Origin: Arcobacter nitrofigilis DSM 7299
GTDB lineage: Bacteria; Campylobacterota; Campylobacteria; Campylobacterales; Arcobacteraceae
Assembly: GCF_000092245.1 (NCBI RefSeq)
Contig: NC_014166.1
Span: forward strand, 2,480,001 to 2,544,000
DNA: 64,000 nucleotides
Reading direction: 5' to 3'
Of this stretch, positions 44,101 to 52,707 are shown in pieces; position 1 is the first letter of the stretch, and each line of letters starts with the position of its first letter. The position numbers and the translations under genes were made by a program. Below the pieces are notes generated by a model, which searched no databases, was not told where the DNA came from, and saw nothing but the letters and a program-made list of their open reading frames with translations.

Positions 44101-47100
44101 TGTTATTACTACATTTGTTGCTATAGCTGCACTTGACGCTCCATCAAAGTTTAACGTTTGAGTTTCATCTTCACTATAAACTACAGCATCACTATCCGTA
44201 GTTTCTGCATAATTATCTCCATCTATATTATCATTTGCTTCTGTTGCTCTTGCAGTGATACCTAAATCAATATTTTCTGTTCCTTTTGGAACTGTCATTG
44301 TAATACTATCACTTACATCTTTTGCACCCTCAGGTAAATTAACAGTCCATGTATTATTATGATTATTTGTCAATGTATAAGATGAATTATTTGTAGTAAG
44401 TGTTGCATTATCTGGAACATTTGTAATTGTAACTGTTAAGCTTTCACTTCCATCTAAATCTGTCAATGCTGCATTTATATCAACTGTATAAGTTTCTTCT
44501 GTTGGTATAGGTTGTGAAGGTGGTTCTTCACCAATATAAGTTCCATCACCAAATACTATAGTTTCCATTTGATTATATTGGATAATTCCTCCACCTACTT
44601 TATCAGTAATAGAACCTTCTATCATACCATTATTATTTGTTTGCCAATTAATAGCATAATCACTTTGATTTCCACTTAAATAAAGAGTATCTTTCCCATC
44701 ACCACCAAATACATGTGTGTTATCTGTAACTACATCATTTATTCTAATTACATCATCACCACTTTCTAAATAAAAATTATTAGTACCATTAATTTTTCCA
44801 TTAACAATTACTTCATCATCTCCTTCTCCAAGATAAATTTTAACTTGATTTATATCTTTATTTAAAATAAGAGTATCATTACCTTCTTTTAAATCTATTT
44901 CTTCATTCATCACTAATTCTCTATCAACTACCATTTTATCATCAGAATTAGTTCCTATGTTATCTCCAGAATCAGTATTTTTAATTTCGTTTTTGTCTGA
45001 ATTACTTGAACCATTATCACCTTCATTAACATTTCTAGTAACATTTATACTAGCAGTAGGGGCATCTGCAACTGCTTTAATGTCTATTTCTGTTGTATAA
45101 TCCACATTTTTAAAGTTTCCATTACCATCACCAATTTGAAATTTCAAACTTACATCTTCATCACTATCTTCTTTTGGTACATATACTAAATTCCCTGCTG
45201 CAACATTTGCTAAAGATAAAATTTGACCTTCTGTAATTTCAACTTTTGTGTCTTCTGTCACAGTATGAGTATTTCCTTCTTTATCGACTATTATTTCACT
45301 TTTTTTAATAGTAAGGTAAAGCGTTCCATCTTCTGGTAAATCTGTAATTTTAAACTCTTTTACATCTTCCCCTAGTTCACCAAAGTCTGTTACAGTTAAA
45401 ATATATGTTTGATCTTCATTTATATTAATAACATCATCAGTCGAACTAAACGAATCACTTAAGTCAAATGTTTGGCTTGCACTATTTACTTTTTCATAAT
45501 TTCCACCAGTTACTTCTTTCACTTCAATATTAACATTTGATAAATCAGAAAAATCTTTTGCAGGAAGAGAAAGAGTACCTTTTCCAGTTGCATCTATATC
45601 AACTGTATAAGGGTTATCATTTACTTCAACTATCGCTTTTGCTGAACCACCTTCTGGTGGATAATCTAATTGAATAGTAAAGGTTACTTTTCCATCACTA
45701 GTAGTTACATTTGTTACTTCTGGATCTATAACTTCGGTATATGAAACTTCATGGATTAGATAATCATCATCATGTCCAGGTGCACTAAACTCAACTTTAT
45801 CAAATCCTTCTGGATTACCAGTTGCATCTGGAAATTCAAAGGTATATGGTAAATCAACTTTATCCGTTCCACCTTCTGCTTTAACTGTTTTTATTAAATT
45901 ATCATTTAGATCATAATAATTAACATTTGCATCAACACCTGAACCACCACCAGTAACTTCTGCATATCCTAATTCTTGTCCATCATTAAAGAATGTAACC
46001 CTTGCAGTTTCACTATTATTTCTCCAAGCAAAAGATACATCTAAAGAGTTTACATCATTAGTAAAGTCGAAAACTACTTTTTCACTAACTCCATTACTAC
46101 CGTGTCCTATCTCTGAATCTGATCCATGACCATCAGTGTTTCCTTTAACACCAAATCCAGAGTGATTTGGATCAGTTACAACAGATAAAGTTCCCTCTTT
46201 ACCATCAGTACCATATGATGTAACTTTAACACCTGTTGCTTCACCAAATTCTGTATCAACATCTATAATTTTTGGTGTAGTTGCAGCTGCAGTAATTGTC
46301 ACGTTAATTGGAGTTATTGTATCAGCTATATGTGCTGATACTGTATCTGTATTTGGTGTTATTTTTCCAAAGTCTCCACCTTCCACACTTGTAATAGCAT
46401 TATCTAATGTACTTGCATCTTTATATACATCTTCTGTATTTGGATTTGTAACTTCTAATTTTCCTGTTGTTTGACCTTCTTTAATTAGAATATCACCTAA
46501 AGTTGTATGAACTGTTACATCCGAACCTGCTTTATAAGAAAGTGTTGCTGTAAATGTAACTGTTTCTGCTGCCTCATTTGTATCTGTTGCAGATAATCTA
46601 ACTTGAGCGAATATTGGTGCCTCATTTACATCTGTTTCATTCAAGTTAACATTAATATCAGTTGTATTATTCTCAGAATCTGTTGCTGTTACTACGATAT
46701 CTTGAGCATTAGTTCCTTGTTCATAATCATCTGCAAATGAAGCTACACCTGCTGCTGTTAAGCTAATAGCTCCTGTGTTTGCATCTATTTGATATAGAGC
46801 CTCACCATCTGCATTTGTAACATTCGTTTTAATACTATAAGTAACGTCATCACCCTCTGGATCTGTTGCTGCAACACTTCCAAGCGTAGTTCCTGCTGCT
46901 GTGTTTTCTGCATAATTAAATGTATATTCAGTCTCACCTGTAGGAGGAGTGAATTCTGGTGCCTCATTTACATCTGTTTCATTCAAGTTAACATTAATAT
47001 CAGTTGTATTATTCTCAGAATCTGTTGCTGTTACTACGATATCTTGAGCATTAGTTCCTTGTTCATAATCATCTGCAAATGAAGCTACACCTGCTGCTGT

Positions 47101-49617
47101 TAAGCTAATAGCTCCTGTGTTTGCATCTATTTGATATAGAGCCTCACCATCTGCATTTGTAACATTCGTTTTAATACTATAAGTAACGTCATCACCCTCT
47201 GGATCTGTTGCTGCAACACTTCCAAGCGTAGTTCCTGCTGCTGTGTTTTCTGCATAATTAAATGTATATTCAGTCTCACCTGTAGGAGGAGTGAATTCTG
47301 GTGCCTCATTTACATCTGTTTCATTCAAGTTAACATTAATATCAGTTGTATTATTCTCAGAATCTGTTGCTGTTACTACGATATCTTGAGCATTAGTTCC
47401 TTGTTCATAATCATCTGCAAATGAAGCTACACCTGCTGCTGTTAAGCTAATAGCTCCTGTGTTTGCATCTATTTGATATAGAGCCTCACCATCTGCATTT
47501 GTAACATTCGTTTTAATACTATAAGTAACGTCATCACCCTCTGGATCTGTTGCTGCAACACTTCCAAGCGTAGTTCCTGCTGCTGTGTTTTCTGCATAAT
47601 TAAATGTATATTCAGTCTCACCTGTAGGAGGAGTGAATTCTGGTGCCTCATTTACATCTGTTTCATTCAAGTTAACATTAATATCAGTTGTATTATTCTC
47701 AGAATCTGTTGCTGTTACTACGATATCTTGAGCATTAGTTCCTTGTTCATAATCATCTGCAAATGAAGCTACACCTGCTGCTGTTAAGCTAATAGCTCCT
47801 GTGTTTGCATCTATTTGATATAGAGCCTCACCATCTGCATTTGTAACATTCGTTTTAATACTATAAGTAACGTCATCACCCTCTGGATCTGTTGCTGCAA
47901 CACTTCCAAGCGTAGTTCCTGCTGCTGTGTTTTCTGCATAATTAAATGTATATTCAGTCTCACCTGTAGGAGGAGTGAATTCTGGTGCCTCATTTACATC
48001 TGTTTCATTCAAGTTAACATTAATATCAGTTGTATTATTCTCAGAATCTGTTGCTGTTACTACGATATCTTGAGCATTAGTTCCTTGTTCATAATCATCT
48101 GCAAATGAAGCTACACCTGCTGCTGTTAAGCTAATAGCTCCTGTGTTTGCATCTATTTGATATAGAGCCTCACCATCTGCATTTGTAACATTCGTTTTAA
48201 TACTATAAGTAACGTCATCACCCTCTGGATCTGTTGCTGCAACACTTCCAAGCGTAGTTCCTGCTGCTGTGTTTTCTGCATAATTAAATGTATATTCAGT
48301 CTCACCTGTAGGAGGAGTGAATTCTGGTGCCTCATTTACATCTGTTTCATTCAAGTTAACATTAATATCAGTTGTATTATTCTCAGAATCTGTTGCTGTT
48401 ACTACGATATCTTGAGCATTAGTTCCTTGTTCATAATCATCTGCAAATGAAGCTACACCTGCTGCTGTTAAGCTAATAGCTCCTGTGTTTGCATCTATTT
48501 GATATAGAGCCTCACCATCTGCATTTGTAACATTCGTTTTAATACTATAAGTAACGTCATCACCCTCTGGATCTGTTGCTGCAACACTTCCAAGCGTAGT
48601 TCCTGCTGCTGTGTTTTCTGCATAATTAAATGTATATTCAGTCTCACCTGTAGGAGGAGTGAATTCTGGTGCCTCATTTACATCTGTTTCATTCAAGTTA
48701 ACATTAATATCAGTTGTATTATTCTCAGAATCTGTTGCTGTTACTACGATATCTTGAGCATTAGTTCCTTGTTCATAATCATCTGCAAATGAAGCTACAC
48801 CTGCTGCTGTTAAGCTAATAGCTCCTGTGTTTGCATCTATTTGATATAGAGCCTCACCATCTGCATTTGTAACATTCGTTTTAATACTATAAGTAACGTC
48901 ATCACCCTCTGGATCTGTTGCTGCAACACTTCCAAGCGTAGTTCCTGCTGCTGTGTTTTCTGCATAATTAAATGTATATCCAGTAAATGTTGTATCTGTA
49001 CCTTCTGTTGTATCTGTTGTTACATCATTATTAGTACCATTATTATTACCAATAGTTCCAACAGATCTTGTTGTTCTAAATCCATCAGGTCTATTATCTG
49101 GATTTAAATTCAAATCTATATCATTATTTATACTAGTTGGAGTAGTAGATGAATCTGAAACTACTTGCTCCCCGGCTGATGCTGCTTCCATTGCACTTGT
49201 TAAAGAACCAAAATCATCGATTATAACACCATTTGGCTTGTCACTTGAAGTCAAATTTTCATCTAAACGAGCTTGTAAGTCTCTTATTATATCATCACTT
49301 TTAAAATCAGGATTTAGGACTGTATCTTTTAAATCAGTCATTCCTTCTTTGTCATAAATCACTGAAAGTACAGTCTTATTCTCTTCACCATTTGATTTAA
49401 TAAGATCTGCCATACCATCAAAGGTTAATTTTAATTTTGGATTAGTACCTATAATCAATTGAATTGAACTTTGTCCATCAATTAAGTTTAAAGAATAACC
49501 TGGATTTTTGGAATTATCTAAAAAATACTGTTCACCTTCTTTTGGACTAAAGGTTGTGTTTTTGTTAACTTCTATTTCTCTATAACTTCCATTTGGTTCT
49601 TTAATAATCAGATTCAT
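41182..49617 (-). CDS. Giant type I-secreted adhesin with cadherin-like, VWA and beta-helix repeats
   Basis: A 2811-residue surface or secreted adhesin with no N-terminal signal peptide. Order: N-terminal domain of about 200 residues, followed by a low-complexity linker; seven near-identical 114-residue cadherin-like repeats (about 211-1000; AENTAAGTTLGSVAATDPEG); a region with a WG-free beta-rich, perhaps sugar-binding, domain (about 1120-1240); a Gly/Asp beta-helix block (about 1555-1655); a VWA domain with DVSGSM and FISDGEP (about 1835-2010); twelve or so 20-residue repeats (about 2195-2480); RTX nonapeptide-like GGADTIHAGAGDDTI (about 2660-2685) and a T1SS-type C-terminus. It is Ca-binding by composition. 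The exporter genes are just upstream. A LapA-like retention and cleavage system is possible, but lapD/lapG are not in the window. Confidence 0.92.
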   Translation of the reverse strand: MNLIIKEPNGSYREIEVNKNTTFSPKEGEQYFLDNSKNPGYSLNLIDGQSSIQLIIGTNPKLKLTFDGMADLIKSNGEENKTVLSVIYDKEGMTDLKDTVLNPDFKSDDIIRDLQARLDENLTSSDKPNGVIIDDFGSLTSAMEAASAGEQVVSDSSTTPTSINNDIDLNLNPDNRPDGFRTTRSVGTIGNNNGTNNDVTTDTTEGTDTTFTGYTFNYAENTAAGTTLGSVAATDPEGDDVTYSIKTNVTNADGEALYQIDANTGAISLTAAGVASFADDYEQGTNAQDIVVTATDSENNTTDINVNLNETDVNEAPEFTPPTGETEYTFNYAENTAAGTTLGSVAATDPEGDDVTYSIKTNVTNADGEALYQIDANTGAISLTAAGVASFADDYEQGTNAQDIVVTATDSENNTTDINVNLNETDVNEAPEFTPPTGETEYTFNYAENTAAGTTLGSVAATDPEGDDVTYSIKTNVTNADGEALYQIDANTGAISLTAAGVASFADDYEQGTNAQDIVVTATDSENNTTDINVNLNETDVNEAPEFTPPTGETEYTFNYAENTAAGTTLGSVAATDPEGDDVTYSIKTNVTNADGEALYQIDANTGAISLTAAGVASFADDYEQGTNAQDIVVTATDSENNTTDINVNLNETDVNEAPEFTPPTGETEYTFNYAENTAAGTTLGSVAATDPEGDDVTYSIKTNVTNADGEALYQIDANTGAISLTAAGVASFADDYEQGTNAQDIVVTATDSENNTTDINVNLNETDVNEAPEFTPPTGETEYTFNYAENTAAGTTLGSVAATDPEGDDVTYSIKTNVTNADGEALYQIDANTGAISLTAAGVASFADDYEQGTNAQDIVVTATDSENNTTDINVNLNETDVNEAPEFTPPTGETEYTFNYAENTAAGTTLGSVAATDPEGDDVTYSIKTNVTNADGEALYQIDANTGAISLTAAGVASFADDYEQGTNAQDIVVTATDSENNTTDINVNLNETDVNEAPIFAQVRLSATDTNEAAETVTFTATLSYKAGSDVTVHTTLGDILIKEGQTTGKLEVTNPNTEDVYKDASTLDNAITSVEGGDFGKITPNTDTVSAHIADTITPINVTITAAATTPKIIDVDTEFGEATGVKVTSYGTDGKEGTLSVVTDPNHSGFGVKGNTDGHGSDSEIGHGSNGVSEKVVFDFTNDVNSLDVSFAWRNNSETARVTFFNDGQELGYAEVTGGGSGVDANVNYYDLNDNLIKTVKAEGGTDKVDLPYTFEFPDATGNPEGFDKVEFSAPGHDDDYLIHEVSYTEVIDPEVTNVTTSDGKVTFTIQLDYPPEGGSAKAIVEVNDNPYTVDIDATGKGTLSLPAKDFSDLSNVNIEVKEVTGGNYEKVNSASQTFDLSDSFSSTDDVININEDQTYILTVTDFGELGEDVKEFKITDLPEDGTLYLTIKKSEIIVDKEGNTHTVTEDTKVEITEGQILSLANVAAGNLVYVPKEDSDEDVSLKFQIGDGNGNFKNVDYTTEIDIKAVADAPTASINVTRNVNEGDNGSSNSDKNEIKNTDSGDNIGTNSDDKMVVDRELVMNEEIDLKEGNDTLILNKDINQVKIYLGEGDDEVIVNGKINGTNNFYLESGDDVIRINDVVTDNTHVFGGDGKDTLYLSGNQSDYAINWQTNNNGMIEGSITDKVGGGIIQYNQMETIVFGDGTYIGEEPPSQPIPTEETYTVDINAALTDLDGSESLTVTITNVPDNATLTTNNSSYTLTNNHNNTWTVNLPEGAKDVSDSITMTVPKGTENIDLGITARATEANDNIDGDNYAETTDSDAVVYSEDETQTLNFDGASSAAIATNVVITLDVSGSMTSNDEHVNRLALAKEALAKMINEYESQGSVNVKLVTFNDDGHAVNTWMSAKDAISAINNLSSGGKTNYEDAVYETYNNYTEPSADRTVAYFISDGEPTKENNEGCDPCNNIGTDSENGWLDSSYQKGWDNFVDKYVDSLHVIAMGSGIDDTSYLDILAHAGNVETTVVTDPTQLSLSIPSNDITESVSGNILDNVSGGDGAISIASITIEGVEYTKDNFPDSGVKMQSGSKLMFDFSTGNYTFIAVAGNYKVDTVESFKITAADVDGDTTSFDVNINVNVDDKASTPILTMDIGDAQIVEGPLSAELDTSKLPDFPTLSVNGGVDLNKSYYDHSDDDKTLNINNMNAYKIYIEDGDDTVNIQGSAGGKVISLGDGDDTLAVGGSIDGSTIDLGDGNNSLLVVGNTNGATIKTEEGNDNLIVGGNVDGATIKTQEGDDSITVFGNANGATVLMDDGNDSLTVVGSVNNSGATIDMGKGDDTVAIGKDADAATIHMRDGDDTLTIGNDANGATLYTEDGDDILSIGGNADAATIHMGDDSDKLTIDGNARGATIWMDEKYWENDDGNKDNLIIGGNADGATIYMGGGDDTLSIDGKISGSTIYLHSGDDNIYLDSTKAITGSYLNGGDGNDTLHFSGDASEYAIYDIHFNKVSDFSGYSDYSNTYYIYKVDGNGTRQGSAMRVQNIENIMFNSSVVNVRTYQYAITLSALLTDTDGSETLSNITLTDIPTDATLQDSNGSIINANADGSYTVSVDTNGDANVTLVSKTEVDSSDLEHITASVTSTENDSKDAITVHVTTEAKTIEGTEHTNDIKGTDSNEHIDGKGGADTIHAGAGDDTIVFNGTEKSIDGGAGNDTLVMNNDTIDLEEVLKHTEIKNIENIDLTNNHAQEMNINLDDILNITDENHELKIFGDSDDKVTLEGGNASWTNEGTQTIDGETFHVYQGTVGSSNVKVLIDDDVSVTPDV
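42180..43030. repeat. 20-residue beta-helix-like repeats in adhesin
   Basis: About twelve consecutive units follow the pattern DGDDTLxIGGNADGATIxM (20 residues, 60 bp). They differ from canonical RTX nonapeptides by alternating a GDD turn and a GAT/GST turn. Units vary in sequence; one contains an inserted EKYWENDDGN stretch. Probably a Ca-binding right-handed beta-helix. Confidence 0.75.
46619..48985. repeat. Seven near-identical 342-bp tandem repeats
   Basis: The cadherin-like unit starts at 46619, 46961, 47303, 47645, 47987, 48329 and 48671. The middle units read as identical at the DNA level; the first and last are trimmed at the linker. Each encodes 114 residues. Confidence 0.95.
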
Positions 49618-49646
49618 TTTTAGACCTTTTAGTGAATATTTTACAT

Positions 49647-49679
49647 ATTATATATAAAAAAAGTCTCTAAAAAGTCTCT
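49647..49679 (-). promoter_or_regulatory. Adhesin promoter with 11-bp tandem direct repeat
   Basis: Two exact head-to-tail AGAGACTTTTT units (49679-49658, minus strand) cover the -35 position of a TATAAT -10 box (49652-49647), 30 bases before the adhesin ATG. Eleven-base direct repeats replacing a -35 are typical of OmpR/PhoB-type activator sites. Confidence 0.6.
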
Positions 49680-49732
49680 ATAATGAAAAAATGAAGTTAA
49701 ATATAATCTTTATTATTATTTATTTTGATGCT

Positions 49733-50539
49733 CTATTTTACAGTATTATTTGAAGTAATTATCTTAAATTCAGCACCCAAATTGGTATTATTGACTAAAA
49801 GTTTTCCATTCATATTATTTTCAATTATTAGTTTAGACATAAAAAGTCCAACCCCTGTTCCATTTTTTTTGCCATGGGTAAAAAAAGGTTTAAAAATATC
49901 TTCGATAGGGGTTACATTTATTCCACCTGCATTATCTTCTATTTTTAGAATAACTTCATCATTTTCTTCTTTTACACTAATCGTAATCTTAGGATTTAGG
50001 GTTTTTCTATCTACTAATGCATCTTTTGCATTATTTAGAAGATTTATTAAAACTTGAGTATATTCATTTTTATAGCCAATTATTTTAGGGTTTTTACTTA
50101 CTCTTATTTCAAGCAATATATCATTTGCTTTTAAACTTGCACTTGTGAGTCTATATGCAGTATTTATTTGCTCTAAAACTTTGAACTCTTCTGCTTCTTT
50201 AGTTGTTGCGAAAAAGTTTCTAAAATCATCTATTGTACTTGACATATACTTTGTAATTATATTAAGATTTTCAATTGATTCTTTTATCTCTTCTTTTTTT
50301 ACTTCAATATCTAAATTTAATTTACCTTCTATGGGAATAAATAAAGAAGATATTTCCATCAAAGGTTGTCTCCATTGATGGGAAATATTATTTAACATTT
50401 CTCCTAAAGCAGCCATTTTATTTTGAGCGAAGAGAACTTCATCTTTTTCTCGATTTTTCTCGATTTCATTTTGAACAATAGTTTGTAACTCTCTATTTTT
50501 CTTTAATAAAGATAAAAATTCTTCTTCTTTTTTATTCAT
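49733..50539 (-). CDS. Soluble sensor histidine kinase
   Basis: A 268-residue kinase without membrane segments. A coiled-coil start leads to the H-box NNISHQWRQPLMEISS (about 50-65), then N-box NLLNNAKDAL, G1 DNAGGI and G2 KNGTGVGLFMSK. The HQWRQP type is common in Arcobacter relatives. No sensor domain is present, so it must receive input from another protein. It is 2 bases after the WG-repeat lipoprotein gene and in one operon with the adhesin exporter. Its partner may be the OmpR-type regulator at 56778, which is an inference. Confidence 0.87.
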   Translation of the reverse strand: MNKKEEEFLSLLKKNRELQTIVQNEIEKNREKDEVLFAQNKMAALGEMLNNISHQWRQPLMEISSLFIPIEGKLNLDIEVKKEEIKESIENLNIITKYMSSTIDDFRNFFATTKEAEEFKVLEQINTAYRLTSASLKANDILLEIRVSKNPKIIGYKNEYTQVLINLLNNAKDALVDRKTLNPKITISVKEENDEVILKIEDNAGGINVTPIEDIFKPFFTHGKKNGTGVGLFMSKLIIENNMNGKLLVNNTNLGAEFKIITSNNTVK

Positions 50540-50541
50540 AT

Positions 50542-51258
50542 TTAATAGCCAAACCTTTGACCAAATTCAAAATCAGGTTTTACTATTTCTTCGCCTTTTT
50601 CATTTATGTATCCCACTTTTTTATTTAAAACTACTTTTGTAAATTTTGAATAAAAGTTATTTACATAATCGTATTTTGGTTCAATAATTACTTCACATTT
50701 TTTATTTATAAACCCCCATTTATCATTGAGTTCAGTTCTTGCATATGAGTTTACTACAGGAAATATTTCATCATATTTCCCCTCTAATAACACTTTCATG
50801 TCATTTGAAATACAACCCCATTTATTATTTGGAAACTGTACAAAAGCAACCCCATCCATAAATTCTTTTGCATCTAAATAAACTGGTTTTTGCACTACTT
50901 TAAAGTTCTTATTTACATAACCATATTTATCATTTTCTTTTACTATAAAAAAATCATTATATAATTTTGAAATATAATCATATTTTGGTTCTAATAAAAA
51001 CTGATTTTTGTCATTTATTATTCCATATTTATTGTCATAATTAACAATAGAATAATATTCATCATCTTTGTTCTTTTCATTAGCGCTAGCAAAGGGATTA
51101 GCATCTTCATACACTTTGTTAGTATTGAATTTATCTTTTTCTTGTAAAATCATATATTTATTGTCTTTCATTACAAGTACAGAATTATCTTTTGAACTAC
51201 ATCCCATTATTAAAATAGAAGTCATAATAACCAAACTTAATAAACACAATTTTTTCAT
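50542..51258 (-). CDS. WG-repeat lipoprotein
   Basis: A 238-residue lipoprotein with signal peptide and lipobox LIMGCSS (Cys20). It contains several WG-type beta repeats, for example YGIINDKNQFLLEPKYDYIS, KWGCISNDMKVLLEGKYDEI and KWGFINKKCEVIIEPKYDYV, ending near residue 235. WG-repeat proteins often sense or bind ligands or peptidoglycan, but no function is established for this one. It lies between the HlyD-type gene (12-base gap) and the kinase (2-base gap), and could supply the signal the kinase lacks. Confidence 0.8.
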   Translation of the reverse strand: MKKLCLLSLVIMTSILIMGCSSKDNSVLVMKDNKYMILQEKDKFNTNKVYEDANPFASANEKNKDDEYYSIVNYDNKYGIINDKNQFLLEPKYDYISKLYNDFFIVKENDKYGYVNKNFKVVQKPVYLDAKEFMDGVAFVQFPNNKWGCISNDMKVLLEGKYDEIFPVVNSYARTELNDKWGFINKKCEVIIEPKYDYVNNFYSKFTKVVLNKKVGYINEKGEEIVKPDFEFGQRFGY

Positions 51259-51270
51259 AATATTTCCTTT

Positions 51271-52707
51271 TTATCTTTCATGCAAAGCATTGTCTTTTGT
51301 TTTTAATATAGGTTTCAAAATAAAATCAAGTATCGTTTTTTTACCTGTAATAATATCAACTGTAGCAACCATACCTGGTATAATTGGAAGTTTTACACCA
51401 TTTCTCTCAAGATAGTTTTTATTTGTTTTTACTAAAACTCTATAATAACTTTTACCCTCTTTTGATTCTTTATCTACAATACTATCAGCAGATATTTCAA
51501 TAATTTTACCCTTAAGTCCCCCATAAATAGAAAAATCATATGCAGTAATTTTTACTATTGCTTTTTGACTTGGATTAATAAAGGCAATATCTTTTGGACT
51601 AATTTTTGCTTCCACAACTAAAACATCACTTTCAGGAACTATTTCCATAAGGTCAACTCCTGGTTGAACAACTCCTCCAATTGTATTATAATAAAGCTCT
51701 TTTACTATTCCATCAACTGGTGAAGTAATAGTTGTCTTTGCAACTTTGTCCTTATCTCCTACCATTTTTGCTTCAAATTTATTAATTGAACTTGCAGTTT
51801 CTTGCAGTTTCTTAGAAGCCTCTGCTTTAAAGGTATTAATTTTTTCAGTTATTCTACTTTTTGCTTCATTAATTGCAAGTTTTGACCTTTTTACTGATAA
51901 TAAAGCAGCTTCCAAATCACCTGTTGTTTTGTTATACTCTTTTTCTACATCCAATAAATCATATTTTGATTTAACACCTCTATTTACAAGTCTTTGAATT
52001 GTAACTCTTTGTTCTTTTATAATATTGTAACTTTTACTCAAGTTTTTGATTGTATTTTCTATCTCTTTTAGCTCTTGTTCTTTTTGACCTACTTGATTTT
52101 CCAATACTTTCACAGATGATTTTAATTCATTAAATCTATTTACTAATAAACTTTTTTCCAAAATATCATATCTAGATGGGTCATTCATAACCTCTTTTGG
52201 AAACACTAAAGTAGGTAATTCTTTATTTATATCAATATTTGATTCAACCTCTAATCTTACTTTCACAGCAAGTAGGCTTAGATACTCTTGTTTACTCTCT
52301 TCTAGCGTTGCTTGAAATCTTGTGGTATCAATTTTCATCAAAGGAGTACCTTTTTTTACAACTTGTCCCTCTTTTACTAAAATTTCTGAAATAATACCAC
52401 CATCAAGTGATTGTATTTTTTGTATTTTATCTGTAGGGATTACTTTCCCTTGACCTCTGGCTAATTCATCAATCTCTGCAAAGGCTGCCCAAATAATAGC
52501 AATAGTAAAGAATGAAATAATAAACAAAAAAAGTACATTTGCAAGCTTTGTTGGACTTTCGTTTGCATTTGAATAACTTGTATATATAAATTCTAAATCT
52601 TTTGTTTCAGGATCTTCTAGTCCATAAAGTTTTTTAAACCATTGAGTTATATTTATTTTTTTATCTTTTTTATTTATAATTTGTGGCTCTTTCTTAACTT
52701 TATTCAT
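51271..52707 (-). CDS. HlyD/LapC-type membrane fusion protein
   Basis: A 478-residue adaptor of the type I exporter. I chose ATG at 52707 because AAGGTGG stands right before it and it overlaps the ABC gene by 8 bases; a 21-codon longer form has no such signal. One membrane helix (about 58-80), a biotinyl-lipoyl half GQGKVIPTDKIQKIQSLDGG, a long coiled-coil hairpin (about 170-320), the second lipoyl half TITSPVDGIVKELYYNTIGG, and a beta-barrel domain. It links the ABC protein to TolC. Confidence 0.92.
   Translation of the reverse strand: MNKVKKEPQIINKKDKKINITQWFKKLYGLEDPETKDLEFIYTSYSNANESPTKLANVLFLFIISFFTIAIIWAAFAEIDELARGQGKVIPTDKIQKIQSLDGGIISEILVKEGQVVKKGTPLMKIDTTRFQATLEESKQEYLSLLAVKVRLEVESNIDINKELPTLVFPKEVMNDPSRYDILEKSLLVNRFNELKSSVKVLENQVGQKEQELKEIENTIKNLSKSYNIIKEQRVTIQRLVNRGVKSKYDLLDVEKEYNKTTGDLEAALLSVKRSKLAINEAKSRITEKINTFKAEASKKLQETASSINKFEAKMVGDKDKVAKTTITSPVDGIVKELYYNTIGGVVQPGVDLMEIVPESDVLVVEAKISPKDIAFINPSQKAIVKITAYDFSIYGGLKGKIIEISADSIVDKESKEGKSYYRVLVKTNKNYLERNGVKLPIIPGMVATVDIITGKKTILDFILKPILKTKDNALHER

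Noticed and set aside
46785..48677. Six identical 60-residue reading frames spaced 342 bases apart
   Set aside because: They are an out-of-frame by-product of the adhesin repeats and carry no ribosome site of their own.
46619..48985. CRISPR-like periodic repeats
   Set aside because: Units are 342 bp, contiguous, coding and without variable spacers.
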